From NCBI RefSeq assembly GCF_014197755.1, contig NZ_JACIGE010000014.1, positions 50,161-114,160 on the forward strand: a stretch of 64,000 nucleotides of DNA, given 5' to 3'. The notes under the pieces were generated by a model that ran no database searches, was not told where the DNA came from, and saw only the letters and a program-made list of their open reading frames with translations. The DNA comes from Rhodocyclus tenuis (GTDB lineage: Bacteria; Pseudomonadota; Gammaproteobacteria; Burkholderiales; Rhodocyclaceae). A program made the position numbers and the translations under genes. Shown piece by piece: positions 49,373-59,194 of this stretch; position 1 is the stretch's first letter, and each line of letters begins with the position of its first letter.

Positions 49373-50080
49373 ATGGAAATCCGCTCGGTCACCATCGACC
49401 TCGACGGTACGCTGCTCGATACCGTCGGCGACCTCGCCGTCGCCTGCAACGCCATGCTCGCCGACCTGTCGCGTCCGCCGCGCAGCGAGGCTGAGATCAA
49501 TGCCTTTGTCGGCAAGGGGATGGCGGTGCTGGTCGAGCGCTGTCTTGGCGCCGATGCTGCCGATGGCGACTTGCTCCGGCACGCCATCGAACGCTTCCGC
49601 GTGCATTACGCAGAAAACAACGGCCGCTCGACGCGCATCTATCCCGGCGTGCTCGACGGCATCGCCGCCTTGCGCAAGCTCGGTCTGCCACTGGGTTGTG
49701 TGACCAACAAGCCGGCGATGTTCACCGAACCGCTGCTTGAACGCATGGGGCTGGCCGGTTTCTTTTCGGTGGTGGTCAGCGGCGATACGCTGCCGTTCAA
49801 GAAGCCGCGTCCCGAGCCGTTGCTGCACGCCTGTGCGGTGATGGGGACCGTGCCGGCGAGCAATCTGCATGTCGGCGATTCGGCGCACGACATCGCCGCG
49901 GCACGCGCGGCGGGTTGCCCGGTGGTCTGTGTTCCCTACGGTTACAACGAGGGGCGGCCGGTGGACAGCGCAGAATGCGATGCGCTAGTATCAAGTCTTG
50001 TTGAAGCCGCTGCCTATGCGGCTTCGTTTGTTTCGCCGCCGGCGTCTGCACAGCAGGCGTCGCCGGCTCTCCCGGCCTGA
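49373..50080 (+). CDS. gph: Phosphoglycolate phosphatase
   Basis: 235 residues, HAD hydrolase. Motif I TIDLDGTLLDTVGDLA, motif II VTNKPA, motif III lysine in LPFKKPRPEPLLHA, and motif IV HVGDSAHDIAAARAAG. Removes phosphoglycolate formed by oxygenase side reactions or DNA repair. The rpe-gph-trpE order is typical of betaproteobacteria. A C-terminal Ala/Ser/Pro extension of ~20 residues is unusual but short. Confidence 0.95.
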   Translation: MEIRSVTIDLDGTLLDTVGDLAVACNAMLADLSRPPRSEAEINAFVGKGMAVLVERCLGADAADGDLLRHAIERFRVHYAENNGRSTRIYPGVLDGIAALRKLGLPLGCVTNKPAMFTEPLLERMGLAGFFSVVVSGDTLPFKKPRPEPLLHACAVMGTVPASNLHVGDSAHDIAAARAAGCPVVCVPYGYNEGRPVDSAECDALVSSLVEAAAYAASFVSPPASAQQASPALPA

Positions 50081-50088
50081 ATGTCATC

Positions 50089-50178
50089 ATGTCGAACGAA
50101 TGGGTTGCGCAATTGAAGGAGAACGTTGCAGCGTGCGTTGGGGATTCCTGGCGGCGCTGGCGTTCGTGGCGGGATTAG
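50089..50178 (+). CDS. Candidate Trp-rich leader peptide before trpE
   Basis: A 29-codon frame between gph and trpE with four TGG codons, three of them evenly spaced at 50149, 50158 and 50167 just before the stop (peptide end [10 protein letters not shown]). That is 14% Trp with clustering near the end, as in attenuator leader peptides. It ends 70 bases before trpE. I see no T-tailed terminator hairpin in that gap and only a weak ribosome-binding site, so attenuation is a proposal. Confidence 0.4.
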   Translation: MSNEWVAQLKENVAACVGDSWRRWRSWRD

Positions 50179-50248
50179 ACCTTGCCCCGGGCATTGCCTG
50201 AACGGCGGCCCCACTTCCTTTCCGCAGCAACCGACTCGTGAGACAAGC

Positions 50249-51724
50249 ATGAACGAAATCGAATTCAACGCGCTGGCCGCGCAGGGCTACAACCGCATTC
50301 CGGTCACGCTCGAGACCTTCGCCGACCTCGACACGCCGCTGTCGATCTACCTCAAGCTCGCCAACGGCCCCTACACCTACCTGCTCGAATCGGTGCAGGG
50401 TGGCGAGCGCTTCGGCCGCTACTCGATCATCGGCCTCTCCAGCCCGACGCGCATCGTCGTGCACGGCCATCAGGTACTGGTGCTCACCGGCAACCGCATC
50501 GCCGAGCGCGAGGACGACACCAATCCGCTCGACTTCATCGGCGGCTTCCTCAAGCGCTTCCGCGCCGCGCCGTCGACCGGCCTGCCGCGCTTTTGCGGCG
50601 GTCTGGTCGGCTGCTTCGGCTACGACACGGTGCGCTACGTCGAAACGCGGCTGACGCGAACGCAGAAGCCCGGCGACCTCGGCACGCCCGACATCACCTT
50701 GCTGCTCTCCGAAGAGATCGCCGTCGTCGACAATCTCTCGGGCAAGCTGACTCTGGTCGTCTATGCCGAACCGGGAGTTCCCGGCGCGCTGCAGAAGGCA
50801 CAGGCACGCTTGAAGGCGCTGCTTGCGCGGTTGCGCGAGCCGGTGCCGATTCCCGCCGAAAGCCCGAAGTCCTCGCTGCCGGCCGTTTCAGTGTTCGGCG
50901 AGGCGCAGTTCCGGCAGGCGGTAAAGAAGGCCAAGCGCTACATCACCGAAGGCGACATCATGCAGGTGGTGCTGTCGCAGCGCATGAGCAAACCCTACAG
51001 CGCGAGTCCGCTGGCGCTGTACCGTTCCTTGCGCTCGTTGAATCCTTCGCCGTACATGTTCTACTTCGACTTCGAGGACTTCCACGTCGTCGGTGCGTCG
51101 CCGGAAATCCTCGTTCGTCTGGAAGGCGATGCCGTTACCTTGCGGCCGATCGCCGGCACGCGTCGGCGCGGCAGTTCCTTCGAAGAGGATCAGGCGCTCG
51201 CTGCCGAATTGCTGGCCGACGAGAAGGAGCGCGCCGAGCATGTGCAACTGCTTGATCTCGGGCGTAACGACGCCGGTCGGGTGTCGGCGGTCGGCTCGGT
51301 CCGCCTTACCGAAACGATGACTATCGAGCGCTACTCACACGTGATGCACATCGTTTCCAACGTCGAGGGCAAGTTGAAGCCCGGTCTCGACGCGCTCGAC
51401 GTGCTCAAGGCCTCGTTCCCTGCCGGCACCGTCTCCGGTGCGCCGAAGGTGCGCGCAATGGAGATCATCGACGAGCTTGAGCCGGTCAAGCGCGGCATCT
51501 ACGCCGGCGCTGTCGGCTATCTCGGTTTCCACGGCGAGATGGATCTGGCGATCGCCATCCGTACGGCGCTGGTCAAGGACGGCGAGATGCACGTGCAGGC
51601 CGGCGCTGGCATCGTCGCCGATTCCGATCCGGCGGCCGAATGGCAGGAAACGCAGAACAAGGCGCGCGCCGTGCTGCGTGCCGCCGAACTCGCCGAGCAG
51701 GGGCTCGATACGCGTTTCGACTGA
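50249..51724 (+). CDS. trpE: Anthranilate synthase component I TrpE
   Basis: 491 residues. Start ATG 50249 gives the family N-terminus ([18 protein letters not shown]). The N-terminal feedback site includes [19 protein letters not shown], with the LLES motif for Trp binding. The chorismate domain has [42 protein letters not shown], and [23 protein letters not shown]. trpG is not adjacent: the next gene is convergent, so the glutamine amidotransferase must be elsewhere. Confidence 0.97.
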   Translation: MNEIEFNALAAQGYNRIPVTLETFADLDTPLSIYLKLANGPYTYLLESVQGGERFGRYSIIGLSSPTRIVVHGHQVLVLTGNRIAEREDDTNPLDFIGGFLKRFRAAPSTGLPRFCGGLVGCFGYDTVRYVETRLTRTQKPGDLGTPDITLLLSEEIAVVDNLSGKLTLVVYAEPGVPGALQKAQARLKALLARLREPVPIPAESPKSSLPAVSVFGEAQFRQAVKKAKRYITEGDIMQVVLSQRMSKPYSASPLALYRSLRSLNPSPYMFYFDFEDFHVVGASPEILVRLEGDAVTLRPIAGTRRRGSSFEEDQALAAELLADEKERAEHVQLLDLGRNDAGRVSAVGSVRLTETMTIERYSHVMHIVSNVEGKLKPGLDALDVLKASFPAGTVSGAPKVRAMEIIDELEPVKRGIYAGAVGYLGFHGEMDLAIAIRTALVKDGEMHVQAGAGIVADSDPAAEWQETQNKARAVLRAAELAEQGLDTRFD

Positions 51725-51783
51725 GGCCGGCGACCGATTGGGCGAGGTTCTGGCTGTTGCCTAAGGTTTTTGAGCGGCCGGGC

Positions 51784-52407
51784 TTAGCGTGTTGCGATCG
51801 TGGGCCGCGAATAGGCCCACTGGTTCTGCCAGGCCGCGCGCACCATGTTCGGGTACTCGGGCTGGCCGAGACTGCCGTTGTAACGTCCCAGCGCGCGGTA
51901 GAGGTCGCCCTGCTCGATGTCGAGGTAGTGGCGCAGGATCGTGCAGCCGTAGCGCAGGTTGGTGCGCAGGTGGAAGAGGTTGTCGTCGGGGCGGCCGATC
52001 AGCTTCACCCAGAACGGCATCACCTGCATGAAGCTGCGCGCGCCGGCGGAAGATACCGCGTACTTCTTGAAGCCGCTCTCGACCTGGATCAGCCCGAGAA
52101 CGAGTTGCGGGTCGAGACCGGCGCGCGTGGCTTCGTAGTGTACGGCGCGCAGGAATTCGAGCCGGCTTTCACGGTCGGGAATGCGCCGTTCGAGCCGGCG
52201 CGACATTTCAAGCTGCCAGTCGACCGCGTCGAGCGAATTGCGGAAGGCGGTGCGCGGCGGCGCGTTATCGGCAACCGAGCGCGACAGCGCGGCCTGCACA
52301 CTGGCGGAGAGCGGCTCGTACAGTTGTGCGCCGGCGATTGCCGCCGCCGGCGCGAGCAGGGCGAGCGCCAGCAGCGGCGCCGCCAGTGCCTGCGTCAGGC
52401 GGCGCAC
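51784..52407 (-). CDS. Lytic transglycosylase (SLT domain)
   Basis: 207 residues from GTG 52407, overlapping the proS end by 13 bases. Signal peptide [25 protein letters not shown]. The SLT domain starts ~90: [46 protein letters not shown] carries the catalytic glutamate (VESGF) and the ARSFMQVMP motif, where most relatives have G(L/A)MQ. Then [17 protein letters not shown] and [10 protein letters not shown]. Cleaves peptidoglycan glycan strands, forming anhydro ends. Confidence 0.92.
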   Translation of the reverse strand: MRRLTQALAAPLLALALLAPAAAIAGAQLYEPLSASVQAALSRSVADNAPPRTAFRNSLDAVDWQLEMSRRLERRIPDRESRLEFLRAVHYEATRAGLDPQLVLGLIQVESGFKKYAVSSAGARSFMQVMPFWVKLIGRPDDNLFHLRTNLRYGCTILRHYLDIEQGDLYRALGRYNGSLGQPEYPNMVRAAWQNQWAYSRPTIATR

Positions 52408-54122
52408 AGCCTCGCCTTGAGGAAGTCGAGCATGGCGTCGGCGGCGATCATTTGCGCCTCGGCATCGCGCCGCCCCTTGTACTCAAGCCTGCCTTCGGCC
52501 AGCCCGCGCTCTCCGACGACGATGCGGTGCGGCACGCCGATCAGTTCCATGTCGGCGAACATGACGCCGGGACGCTCGTTGCGGTCGTCGAGCAGCACGT
52601 CGATGCCGGCGGCGGCGAGTTCGTCGTGCAGTTTCTCGGCGGCTTCGCGCACCGCCGGGCTTTTCGCCATGCCCATCGGCACGATGCTGACTGCGAAAGG
52701 TGCGATCGCCGCCGGGAAGATGATGCCGCGCGCGTCGTGGTTCTGCTCGATGGCGGCGGCGACGATGCGCGAGACGCCGATGCCGTAGCAGCCCATCTCC
52801 ATCACCTGCGTCTTGCCGTTTTCGTCGAGGAAGCAGCACTTGAGCGCCTCGGCGTAGCGCGTGCGCAGCTGGAAGATGTGGCCGACTTCGATGCCGCGGC
52901 ACAATTCGAGCGGGCCGGCGCCGTCGGGGGAAATATCGCCAGCGACGACGTTGCGCAGGTCGACGCCGGTGCCGGGGTCGGGCAGGTCGCGGCCCCAGTT
53001 GACGCCGGTGAGGTGGTAGCCGGCATCATTGGCGCCACAGACGAAGTCGCCGAGCGCGGCGGCGGCGCGGTCGACAACGACCGACACTGCGTCGCTGGCG
53101 TCGACCGGGCCGAGATAGCCGGGCTGGCTGCCGAGCGCGGCGACGATCTCGTCCTCGCGCGCGAAGCGGAATTCGCCGATCTGCTTCTGGGCCTTGATTT
53201 CATTGAGTTCGTGATCGCCGCGCAGGAGCAGTAGGGTGAATGCCGGCGTGCCTTGCGGCGGCTCGGCGCGGACGACGGCGATGGCCTTGACCGTCTGCGT
53301 CAGCGGCAGACCGAGGAAGGCGGCGACGTCTTCGCACTTCTCCTTGCCGGGCGTTGCCACTTTGGTCAGCGCGGCAATGGGCGCCGGGCGCGGCGTCGCC
53401 GGCACGACGGCCTCGGCGAGTTCGACGTTGGCGGCGTAGCCCGAAGCCGGACAGTAGGCGAGGGCGTCTTCGCCCGAATCGGCGAGCACATGGAATTCGT
53501 GCGAGCCGGTGCCGCCGATCGAGCCGGTGTCGGCGGCGACGGCGCGGAAGGCCAGCCCCAGGCGTGTGAAGATGCGCGTGTAGGTGGCGTACATGTTGTC
53601 GTACTCGCGCTGCAGGTCGGCGAAGCTGGTGTGGAACGAGTAGCCGTCCTTCATCAGGAATTCGCGGCCGCGCATGACGCCGAAGCGCGGGCGGATCTCG
53701 TCGCGGAACTTCATCTGCACTTGATAGAAGTGCAGCGGCAGCTGGCGGTAACTCTTCACCTCGCGGCGGACGACGTCGGTGATCACTTCCTCGTGCGTCG
53801 GGCCGATGACGAAGTCGCGCTGATGGCGGTCCTTGAAGCGCAGCAGTTCGGGACCGTACTTTTCCCAGCGGCCCGATTCCTGCCACAGCTCGGCCGGCTG
53901 CACCGCCGGCATCGACAGCTCGATGGCGCCGGCGCGGTTCATTTCCTCGCGCACGATGCCTTCGACCTTGCGCAGCACGCGCAGCCCGAGCGGCATCCAG
54001 GTGTAAATGCCACCGGCCAACCGGCGGATCAGCCCGGCGCGCAGCATCAGCTGGTGGCTGACGACTTCAGCGTCGGAGGGCGCTTCCTTGAGCGTGGAAA
54101 TGAAGAATTGCGAGGTGCGCAT
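52395..54122 (-). CDS. proS: Prolyl-tRNA synthetase
   Basis: 575 residues, bacterial-type ProRS with the editing insertion (~225-380: [20 protein letters not shown]) that hydrolyses Ala-tRNA(Pro). Class II motifs: [59 protein letters not shown] and [20 protein letters not shown]. It is divergent from rppH across a 283-base gap. Confidence 0.97.
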   Translation of the reverse strand: MRTSQFFISTLKEAPSDAEVVSHQLMLRAGLIRRLAGGIYTWMPLGLRVLRKVEGIVREEMNRAGAIELSMPAVQPAELWQESGRWEKYGPELLRFKDRHQRDFVIGPTHEEVITDVVRREVKSYRQLPLHFYQVQMKFRDEIRPRFGVMRGREFLMKDGYSFHTSFADLQREYDNMYATYTRIFTRLGLAFRAVAADTGSIGGTGSHEFHVLADSGEDALAYCPASGYAANVELAEAVVPATPRPAPIAALTKVATPGKEKCEDVAAFLGLPLTQTVKAIAVVRAEPPQGTPAFTLLLLRGDHELNEIKAQKQIGEFRFAREDEIVAALGSQPGYLGPVDASDAVSVVVDRAAAALGDFVCGANDAGYHLTGVNWGRDLPDPGTGVDLRNVVAGDISPDGAGPLELCRGIEVGHIFQLRTRYAEALKCCFLDENGKTQVMEMGCYGIGVSRIVAAAIEQNHDARGIIFPAAIAPFAVSIVPMGMAKSPAVREAAEKLHDELAAAGIDVLLDDRNERPGVMFADMELIGVPHRIVVGERGLAEGRLEYKGRRDAEAQMIAADAMLDFLKARLCAA

Positions 54123-54405
54123 GGTGTTCCGTTCGGTGAGCAGGAGCGCATATTTTACGCGACGGCGTGCGTCGGTGCGATGACGCCGCTTGTCTTCGAC
54201 AGGCGGGCGAGTCCTGCCGCCGGTGGCGACGGGGGCTCGTCTTTCGGTCCGCAGGCGCGCAAAGTGCTGGCGCTGCTGCGTGGTGCCGCCATCCCGGCGT
54301 GGGTGGCGGCGACTTACGCCGCCCGGAAACGCCCGCCCGGTGCGCTTTCCAAGCCCGGTGAATTGTGAAAGAATGCTTTCAATCCAATAAATTGCAGGTT
54401 ACGAA

Positions 54406-54951
54406 ATGCTCGACCGTGAAGGCTACCGCCCGAACGTCGGCATCATTCTGTGCAATGCCAGAAACGAGGTTTTCTGGGGCAAACGAATCCGCGAACATTC
54501 TTGGCAGTTTCCACAAGGCGGCATCAAGCGCGGGGAATCCCCCGAGCAGGCGATGCTTCGGGAGCTCCATGAGGAAGTCGGTTTGCTCCCCGAGCATGTA
54601 CGCATTCTCGGCCGAACCAGGGACTGGCTTCGCTACAATGTGCCGACCCAGTGGGTGCGTCGGGAGTGGCGCGGCAGTTACAAGGGGCAGAAGCAGATCT
54701 GGTTTCTCCTGCGCCTGCTCGGCCGCGACAGCGACGTCTCCCTGCGTGCCTGTGATCACCCGGAATTCGACGCTTGGCGCTGGAACCACTACTGGGGTCC
54801 GCTCGACGCCGTGATCGAGTTCAAGCGTGGTGTCTATGAGCAGGCGCTCAATGAACTGGCGCGCTATCTGGATGCCGACCAGCGCGGTGTGCGGCGTCCG
54901 GCCGCAGTGCCGATGCTGGCCGAAAAACTGGAAGGTGGCGGCAATGGCTGA
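54406..54951 (+). CDS. rppH: RNA pyrophosphohydrolase RppH
   Basis: 181 residues. Nudix box [23 protein letters not shown] near residue 36. It removes pyrophosphate from RNA 5' ends to start decay. [25 protein letters not shown] and WQFPQGG are RppH hallmarks. The inverted repeat TGAAAG-AATG-CTTTCA lies at 54366-54381, ~25 bases before the start. Overlaps the CNP1-like gene by 8 bases. Confidence 0.95.
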   Translation: MLDREGYRPNVGIILCNARNEVFWGKRIREHSWQFPQGGIKRGESPEQAMLRELHEEVGLLPEHVRILGRTRDWLRYNVPTQWVRREWRGSYKGQKQIWFLLRLLGRDSDVSLRACDHPEFDAWRWNHYWGPLDAVIEFKRGVYEQALNELARYLDADQRGVRRPAAVPMLAEKLEGGGNG

Positions 54952-55477
54952 ATTTCGCGTTTTCGCTGCTGTCATGGCGCTCTTCGGCTGTTGTCTGTCG
55001 GCCAGCCTAGCGCAGGCGGAAGGCTTCGACAGTGATTACGAGGAGCTGGTCTGGGAAGAAATCCAGCCGCAGTTGCCGGCGGCGCCGAAGGCGTCTGCTC
55101 TGCTGCCGTTCTTCGTCAGTGCGAGCACTGACAACCGCTTTTTCGTCGACGGCGACTCGATCAGTGTCGGTAGCGACGGGGTCGTTCGCTATACCCTGGT
55201 GGTGATCAGCGCAGCGGGTGTGCGCAACGTCAGTTACGAGGGTGTCCGCTGCGAGTCCGGCGAGCGACGGCTCTATGCCTTCGGCCGTAATGATGGCAGC
55301 TGGTCGAAAGCGCGCGGCAATGCTTGGGCGAGAATCAAGGACAGCTCGCTCAATCGCCAGCACGCGGCGCTGTACAACGAATATTTCTGTCCGATCGGCA
55401 TCGTCGTCAATGATGCCGAAGAGGCGCGCATGGCCTTGCGCGCCGGTGGGCACCCGTCCTTGCCACGTCGCAACTAG
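54944..55477 (+). CDS. CNP1-like family exported protein
   Basis: 177 residues. Signal peptide [21 protein letters not shown]. Mature part matches the CNP1-like family, named after a cryptic neisserial protein: [63 protein letters not shown], then NEYFCPIG. Two mature cysteines may bridge. Function unknown. GGTGG before the ATG; translationally coupled to rppH. Confidence 0.88.
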   Translation: MAEFRVFAAVMALFGCCLSASLAQAEGFDSDYEELVWEEIQPQLPAAPKASALLPFFVSASTDNRFFVDGDSISVGSDGVVRYTLVVISAAGVRNVSYEGVRCESGERRLYAFGRNDGSWSKARGNAWARIKDSSLNRQHAALYNEYFCPIGIVVNDAEEARMALRAGGHPSLPRRN

Positions 55478-55582
55478 GCTCTGCGGGCGACCGTCGCGCA
55501 GTTCGGTGCCGGTACTCATCTTCAGTGCGCCGCCGCGTCCGCCGGTGGTGACGTTTCCCGCCAATGTTCTCCTGGAGTCAGC

Positions 55583-56206
55583 ATGAGCGCCGATCAATTG
55601 ATCATCGGGTTTGACCGTGCCCTGCGCACCGTTTTTGCGACAGCGCCCTTGTCGCGTCCTTTGCCCGGTGCTGCTCTTCCCGAGGCAGAGTTGTCAGATG
55701 CCGAGCGCCAGGCAGCGGCGGCCTTGATGCGCGTCAACCATTGCGGCGAAGTCAGTGCGCAGGCGCTGTATCAGGGACAAGCGCTTACCTGTCGCCAGCC
55801 GGTGCTGCGCCAGGCGCTGGCGCAGGCGGCGCATGAGGAGCTTGAGCATCTGGCGTGGACCGAGCGCCGACTCGCCGAACTCGGTGGGCACAAGAGCCTG
55901 CTAAATCCCGTTTGCTATCTCGGTGCGCTTTCACTTGGCGCCTTGTCTGGGGCGGCGGGCGACGACTGGAATCTGGGCTTTCTCGCCGAAACCGAACGCC
56001 AGGTCGAGGCGCATCTAGACGGCCATCTCGCAGCTTGGCCGGTCGCTGACCAGCGCTCGCGGGCGATTCTCGAGCAGATGAAGCAGGACGAGATAGGTCA
56101 CGCACGCATGGCGGTGCGCCTGGGGGCCAGGGAGTTGCCGGCGCCCGTCAAGGGCGCGATGCGCCTGTTTGCGCGCCTGGTGACGGGTGGAGCGCGCTAC
56201 GTCTGA
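55583..56206 (+). CDS. coq7: Coq7-type demethoxyubiquinol hydroxylase
   Basis: 207 residues, di-iron ferritin-like protein carrying out the last hydroxylation of ubiquinone synthesis, in place of the flavin enzyme UbiF. Metal ligands: [47 protein letters not shown] and [14 protein letters not shown], the repeated E...ExxH pattern. CTGGAG precedes the ATG. Shows the cell makes ubiquinone aerobically. Confidence 0.95.
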   Translation: MSADQLIIGFDRALRTVFATAPLSRPLPGAALPEAELSDAERQAAAALMRVNHCGEVSAQALYQGQALTCRQPVLRQALAQAAHEELEHLAWTERRLAELGGHKSLLNPVCYLGALSLGALSGAAGDDWNLGFLAETERQVEAHLDGHLAAWPVADQRSRAILEQMKQDEIGHARMAVRLGARELPAPVKGAMRLFARLVTGGARYV

Positions 56207-56216
56207 CTCGAGTGGC

Positions 56217-56253
56217 GGCGCGGGCAGTGGCGGTTGCTGCCTCGGCCCGCGCC
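56217..56253. terminator. GC-rich hairpin between coq7 and the OsmC gene
   Basis: Perfect 9-pair stem GGCGCGGGC / GCCCGCGCC with a 19-base loop between two converging genes. No T-run; termination on both strands is plausible but unproven. Confidence 0.45.
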
Positions 56254-56265
56254 GTGCCGGGCGCC

Positions 56266-56685
56266 TCAGTCCTCGATGATTTCGAAGTCGTGCGTAATCA
56301 CAACCGTCGCGCCGAGCATGATTGATGCCGAGCAGTACTTGCTGTGCGACAGGTCGATGGCGCGCGCCACCACTTCCTTGCGCAAGTCTTTGCCGGTCAC
56401 GCGGAAATGGAAGTGGATGCGCGTGAACACTTTCGGATCGGTGTCGGCGCGTTCTGCGGTCAGCGAGACTTCGCAGCCACTGACCGCGTGGCGCCCTTTC
56501 TGCAGGATCAGGACAACGTCGAATGCCGTGCAGCCGCCGGTGCCGGCAAGCAACATTTCCATCGGCCGCGGCGCGAGGTTGCGGCCACCCGCTTCCGCTG
56601 CGCCGTCCATCATCACGGCGTGATTACTGCCGGTTTCGGCGATGAAGGACATGCCTTCTCCGCTCCAGCGAACCCTGCATTCCAT
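56266..56685 (-). CDS. OsmC/Ohr family peroxiredoxin-like protein
   Basis: 139 residues. The two family cysteines are present: GTGGCTAFDVVLIL and DLSHSKYCSASIML. MECRVRWSGEGMSFIAETGSNHAVMMDGA and APRPMEMLLAG are typical of the YhfA-like subgroup rather than classical OsmC or Ohr. Probably thiol-dependent peroxide handling; the physiological role is unknown. Confidence 0.92.
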   Translation of the reverse strand: MECRVRWSGEGMSFIAETGSNHAVMMDGAAEAGGRNLAPRPMEMLLAGTGGCTAFDVVLILQKGRHAVSGCEVSLTAERADTDPKVFTRIHFHFRVTGKDLRKEVVARAIDLSHSKYCSASIMLGATVVITHDFEIIED

Positions 56686-56963
56686 GGTGTTTTCCTGTCG
56701 AATTGGGTCGGAGATTGTAGCGTCTGCCCCGGTTCTTTTTCGCTTGTGCCGGTGGATTTCGCCGTGCTTGCCGTCGCCTGCTTCTGCTGCGTTGCAGCAT
56801 TGGCGTCGTTGCGATTGTTTTTTCGCTCTGCCCGTCGATGTTTATTATTGGTAAATTGATATCTGAGAATGTCTTCAACTATTTGATATTTAATCGATTG
56901 CATTGTGCCGTCACGGTGTCGCTCGGCTTGCTTGAGCGATTGTCGCGATGCACAAATTGGCGC
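56686..56963. other. Intergenic region upstream of the OsmC gene
   Basis: Low-GC stretch, especially 56815-56900, with no supported gene. It should carry the leftward promoter of the OsmC gene. A small inverted repeat TGCTGC-GTT-GCAGCA is at 56785-56799. Confidence 0.4.
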
Positions 56964-56992
56964 TTGATTTTTGTTTCTCTTCGCGCCATAAT
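56964..56992 (+). promoter_or_regulatory. Promoter of the candidate small RNA
   Basis: TTGATT at 56964-56969, 17-base spacer, CATAAT at 56987-56992. Predicted start 56999-57000. No protein gene lies between it and the terminator at 57069-57096. Confidence 0.6.
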
Positions 56993-56998
56993 GCGTCC

Positions 56999-57096
56999 AA
57001 CTTGAGCGTTTTGCTGTTTGGCGCTCGCTGGTTGTCTCCTCCACCCTCCTCCTTTGGTGTGGATTTAGCGCGACTCTTCGGAGTCGCGTTTTTTTT
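56999..57096 (+). ncRNA. Candidate trans-acting small RNA with anti-Shine-Dalgarno loop
   Basis: About 98 bases between a sigma-70-like promoter and a near-perfect terminator, with no open frame of note. Predicted fold: stem 1 GAGCG (57004-57008) / CGCTC (57022-57026); an unpaired TCTCCTCC; stem 2 CACC (57042-57045) / GGTG (57056-57059) that shows CTCCTCCTTT in its loop; then the terminator stem with a TTCG loop. C/T-rich CUCCUCC segments complement ribosome-binding sites (GGAGGAG) and are a known feature of Hfq-type repressor RNAs. rplM downstream has its own promoter, so this is not its leader. Confidence 0.6.
57069..57096 (+). terminator. Strong terminator of the candidate small RNA
   Basis: CGCGACTC-TTCG-GAGTCGCG followed by eight T. 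Perfect 8-pair stem with a TTCG tetraloop. No plus-strand protein gene lies within 860 bases upstream, which is why a non-coding transcript is proposed. Confidence 0.95.
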
Positions 57097-57169
57097 GTTC
57101 CGGCTGATGTCCGCGCCCGCGCATTTGCCGGATCTCATTGTGCCGATTGCACGAGTTGTTGCTTCCTGA

Positions 57170-57199
57170 TTGACACGCGTCCGTGTCTTGAAATAGACT
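57170..57199 (+). promoter_or_regulatory. rplM: rplM-rpsI promoter
   Basis: TTGACA at 57170-57175, 18-base spacer, TAGACT at 57194-57199. The inverted repeat GACACG-CGTC-CGTGTC (57172-57187) overlaps the -35 and could be an operator. Confidence 0.65.
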
Positions 57200-57242
57200 A
57201 CGCGGCTTTCCGTTATCAGGCATAAAAGGACGGCGTTTCCAA

Positions 57243-57671
57243 ATGAAGACTTTCTCCGCCAAACCGCATGAGGTGAAGCGCGAGTGGCTGGTAGTTGATG
57301 CTACCGACAAGGTGCTCGGCCGCCTCGCCACCGAAATCGCTCGTCGCCTGCGCGGCAAGCACAAGCCCGAATTCACCCCGCACGTTGATACCGGCGATTT
57401 CATCGTCGTCACCAACGTCGAAAAGCTGCGCGTTACCGGCAACAAGGCGCTGGACAAGAAGTACTACCGCCACACCGGCTACCCCGGCGGCATCTACGAG
57501 ACGAGTTTCGAGAAGATGCAGCAGCGCTTCCCGGCGCGCGTGCTTGAGAAGGCTGTCAAGGGCATGCTGCCCAAGGGCCCGCTTGGCTACGCCATGCTCA
57601 AGAAAATGAAATGCTATGTCGGCGATTCGCACCCGCACGCCGCCCAGCAGCCCAAAGTTCTGGAAATCTAA
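57243..57671 (+). CDS. rplM: 50S ribosomal protein L13
   Basis: 142 residues, normal length. [33 protein letters not shown] and [14 protein letters not shown] are L13 hallmarks. AAGGA lies ~11 bases before the ATG. Co-transcribed with rpsI after 9 bases. Confidence 0.98.
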   Translation: MKTFSAKPHEVKREWLVVDATDKVLGRLATEIARRLRGKHKPEFTPHVDTGDFIVVTNVEKLRVTGNKALDKKYYRHTGYPGGIYETSFEKMQQRFPARVLEKAVKGMLPKGPLGYAMLKKMKCYVGDSHPHAAQQPKVLEI

Positions 57672-57680
57672 GGATCGACC

Positions 57681-58073
57681 ATGGCTGACAATTTCTATTA
57701 CGGCACCGGTCGTCGCAAGAGTGCGGTCGCCCGTGTCTTCCTGCGTCGCGGCACTGGCGCCATCGTCGTGAACGGCAAGCCGGTTGATGAGTTCTTCTCG
57801 CGCGTCACCGGTCGCATGATCGTTCGCCAGCCGCTGGAGCTGGTCGAGCACACCGGCACCTTCGACATTCAAGTCAATGTCGCCGGTGGCGGTGAGTCCG
57901 GTCAGGCCGGCGCGGTTCGCCACGGTATCACGCGCGCGCTGATCGAATACGACGCAGCGCTGAAGCCCGCGCTGTCGAAGGCTGGTTTCGTGACGCGTGA
58001 TGCGCGCGAAGTCGAGCGTAAGAAGGTCGGCTTGCACAAGGCCCGCCGGCGCAAGCAGTTCTCCAAGCGCTAA
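57681..58073 (+). CDS. rpsI: 30S ribosomal protein S9
   Basis: 130 residues. [20 protein letters not shown] at the start, [19 protein letters not shown] in the middle, and the basic tail RRRKQFSKR that reaches the P site. Followed by a Rho-independent terminator. Confidence 0.98.
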   Translation: MADNFYYGTGRRKSAVARVFLRRGTGAIVVNGKPVDEFFSRVTGRMIVRQPLELVEHTGTFDIQVNVAGGGESGQAGAVRHGITRALIEYDAALKPALSKAGFVTRDAREVERKKVGLHKARRRKQFSKR

Positions 58074-58091
58074 GCTCGCACTGGTCAAAGC

Positions 58092-58114
58092 AAAGCCGCC
58101 TTCGGGCGGCTTTT
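58092..58114 (+). terminator. Terminator after rpsI
   Basis: AAAGCCGCC-TTCG-GGCGGCTTTT, nine pairs with a TTCG loop and four T. Confidence 0.9.
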
Positions 58115-58135
58115 GTGTTTTCGGGGGGCGCGCAT

Positions 58136-58141
58136 TAAGAT
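58136..58141 (+). promoter_or_regulatory. argC: Possible -10 of the argC promoter
   Basis: TAAGAT 24 bases before the argC start, giving a leader of under 20 bases. No clear -35. Confidence 0.4.
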
Positions 58142-58165
58142 GTCCCGCCTATGCAGGAGGATGCG

Positions 58166-59194
58166 ATGATCAAGGCTGGTGTAGTTGGCGGTACCGGATA
58201 TACGGGAGTCGAGTTGTTGCGCCTGCTGGCGCAGCATCCACAGGTTGAATTGGCGGCAATTACGTCACGTGCCGAGGCCGGTACGCGCGTCGCCGACATG
58301 TTTCCCAGTTTGCGTCGGCGCGTTGATCTGTGTTTTTCTGATCCGGCGTCGGCGCGGCTTGATGAGTGTGATGTCGTTTTCTTCGCCACGCCGAACGGCA
58401 TCGCGATGCAGCAGGCGCCGGCCCTGCTCGATGCTGGCGTACGTGTCATCGATCTCGCCGCCGACTATCGCATTACCGACATCGCCGAGTGGGAGAAGTG
58501 GTACGGCATGCGGCACGCGTCGCCGGAATGCGTCGAACGCGCAGTCTATGGTTTGCCGGAAATCAATCGCGCGGCGATTGCCGGCGCGCGTCTGGTTGCC
58601 AATCCGGGCTGTTATCCTACCGCCGTGCAACTCGGTCTGGCGCCGCTGGTCGAGGCGGGCGTCGTCGAACTAGGCAGTCTCATTGCCGACGCGAAGTCGG
58701 GCGTTTCGGGCGCCGGGCGGAAGGCGGAGGTGTCGAGCCTGTTTGCCGAGGCGTCCGACAATTTCAAGGCCTATGGCGTCGCCGGTCACCGGCATCTGCC
58801 CGAGATTCGCCAGGGCTTGAGCCGCCTGGCGCAAAAACCGGTCGGCCTGACCTTTGTTCCGCATTTGACGCCCTTGATTCGCGGAATCCACGCGACGCTT
58901 TATGCGCGCGTTGCCCGGGAGGCCGATTTCCAGGCGCTGTTCGAGCAACGCTACGCCGGCGAAGCCTTTGTCGACGTGCTGCCGCCCGGTTCGCACCCGG
59001 AGACCCGCTCGGTGCGGGCTGCCAATCTCTGTCGTATTGCCGTGCATCGGCCACAGGGGGGCGACACGCTGGTTGTGCTTTCCGTCATTGACAATCTCGT
59101 CAAGGGTGCAGCCGGTCAGGCCGTGCAGAACATGAACATCATGTTCGGTCTGCCGGAGACCGATAGTTTATGGCAACTGCCCGTACTTCCCTGA
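58166..59194 (+). CDS. argC: N-acetyl-gamma-glutamyl-phosphate reductase
   Basis: 342 residues. [23 protein letters not shown] (NADP site) at the start, and [16 protein letters not shown] with the catalytic cysteine. Third step of arginine synthesis. The ATG at 58166 is set by AGGAGG 5 bases upstream. Overlaps the next gene by 25 bases. Confidence 0.97.
   Translation: MIKAGVVGGTGYTGVELLRLLAQHPQVELAAITSRAEAGTRVADMFPSLRRRVDLCFSDPASARLDECDVVFFATPNGIAMQQAPALLDAGVRVIDLAADYRITDIAEWEKWYGMRHASPECVERAVYGLPEINRAAIAGARLVANPGCYPTAVQLGLAPLVEAGVVELGSLIADAKSGVSGAGRKAEVSSLFAEASDNFKAYGVAGHRHLPEIRQGLSRLAQKPVGLTFVPHLTPLIRGIHATLYARVAREADFQALFEQRYAGEAFVDVLPPGSHPETRSVRAANLCRIAVHRPQGGDTLVVLSVIDNLVKGAAGQAVQNMNIMFGLPETDSLWQLPVLP

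Noticed and set aside
56613..57138. Minus-strand frames of 75-143 codons upstream of the OsmC gene
   Set aside because: They run through the small-RNA terminator and promoter and give Lys/Arg/Gln-rich products without family features; one simply extends into the OsmC gene in another frame.
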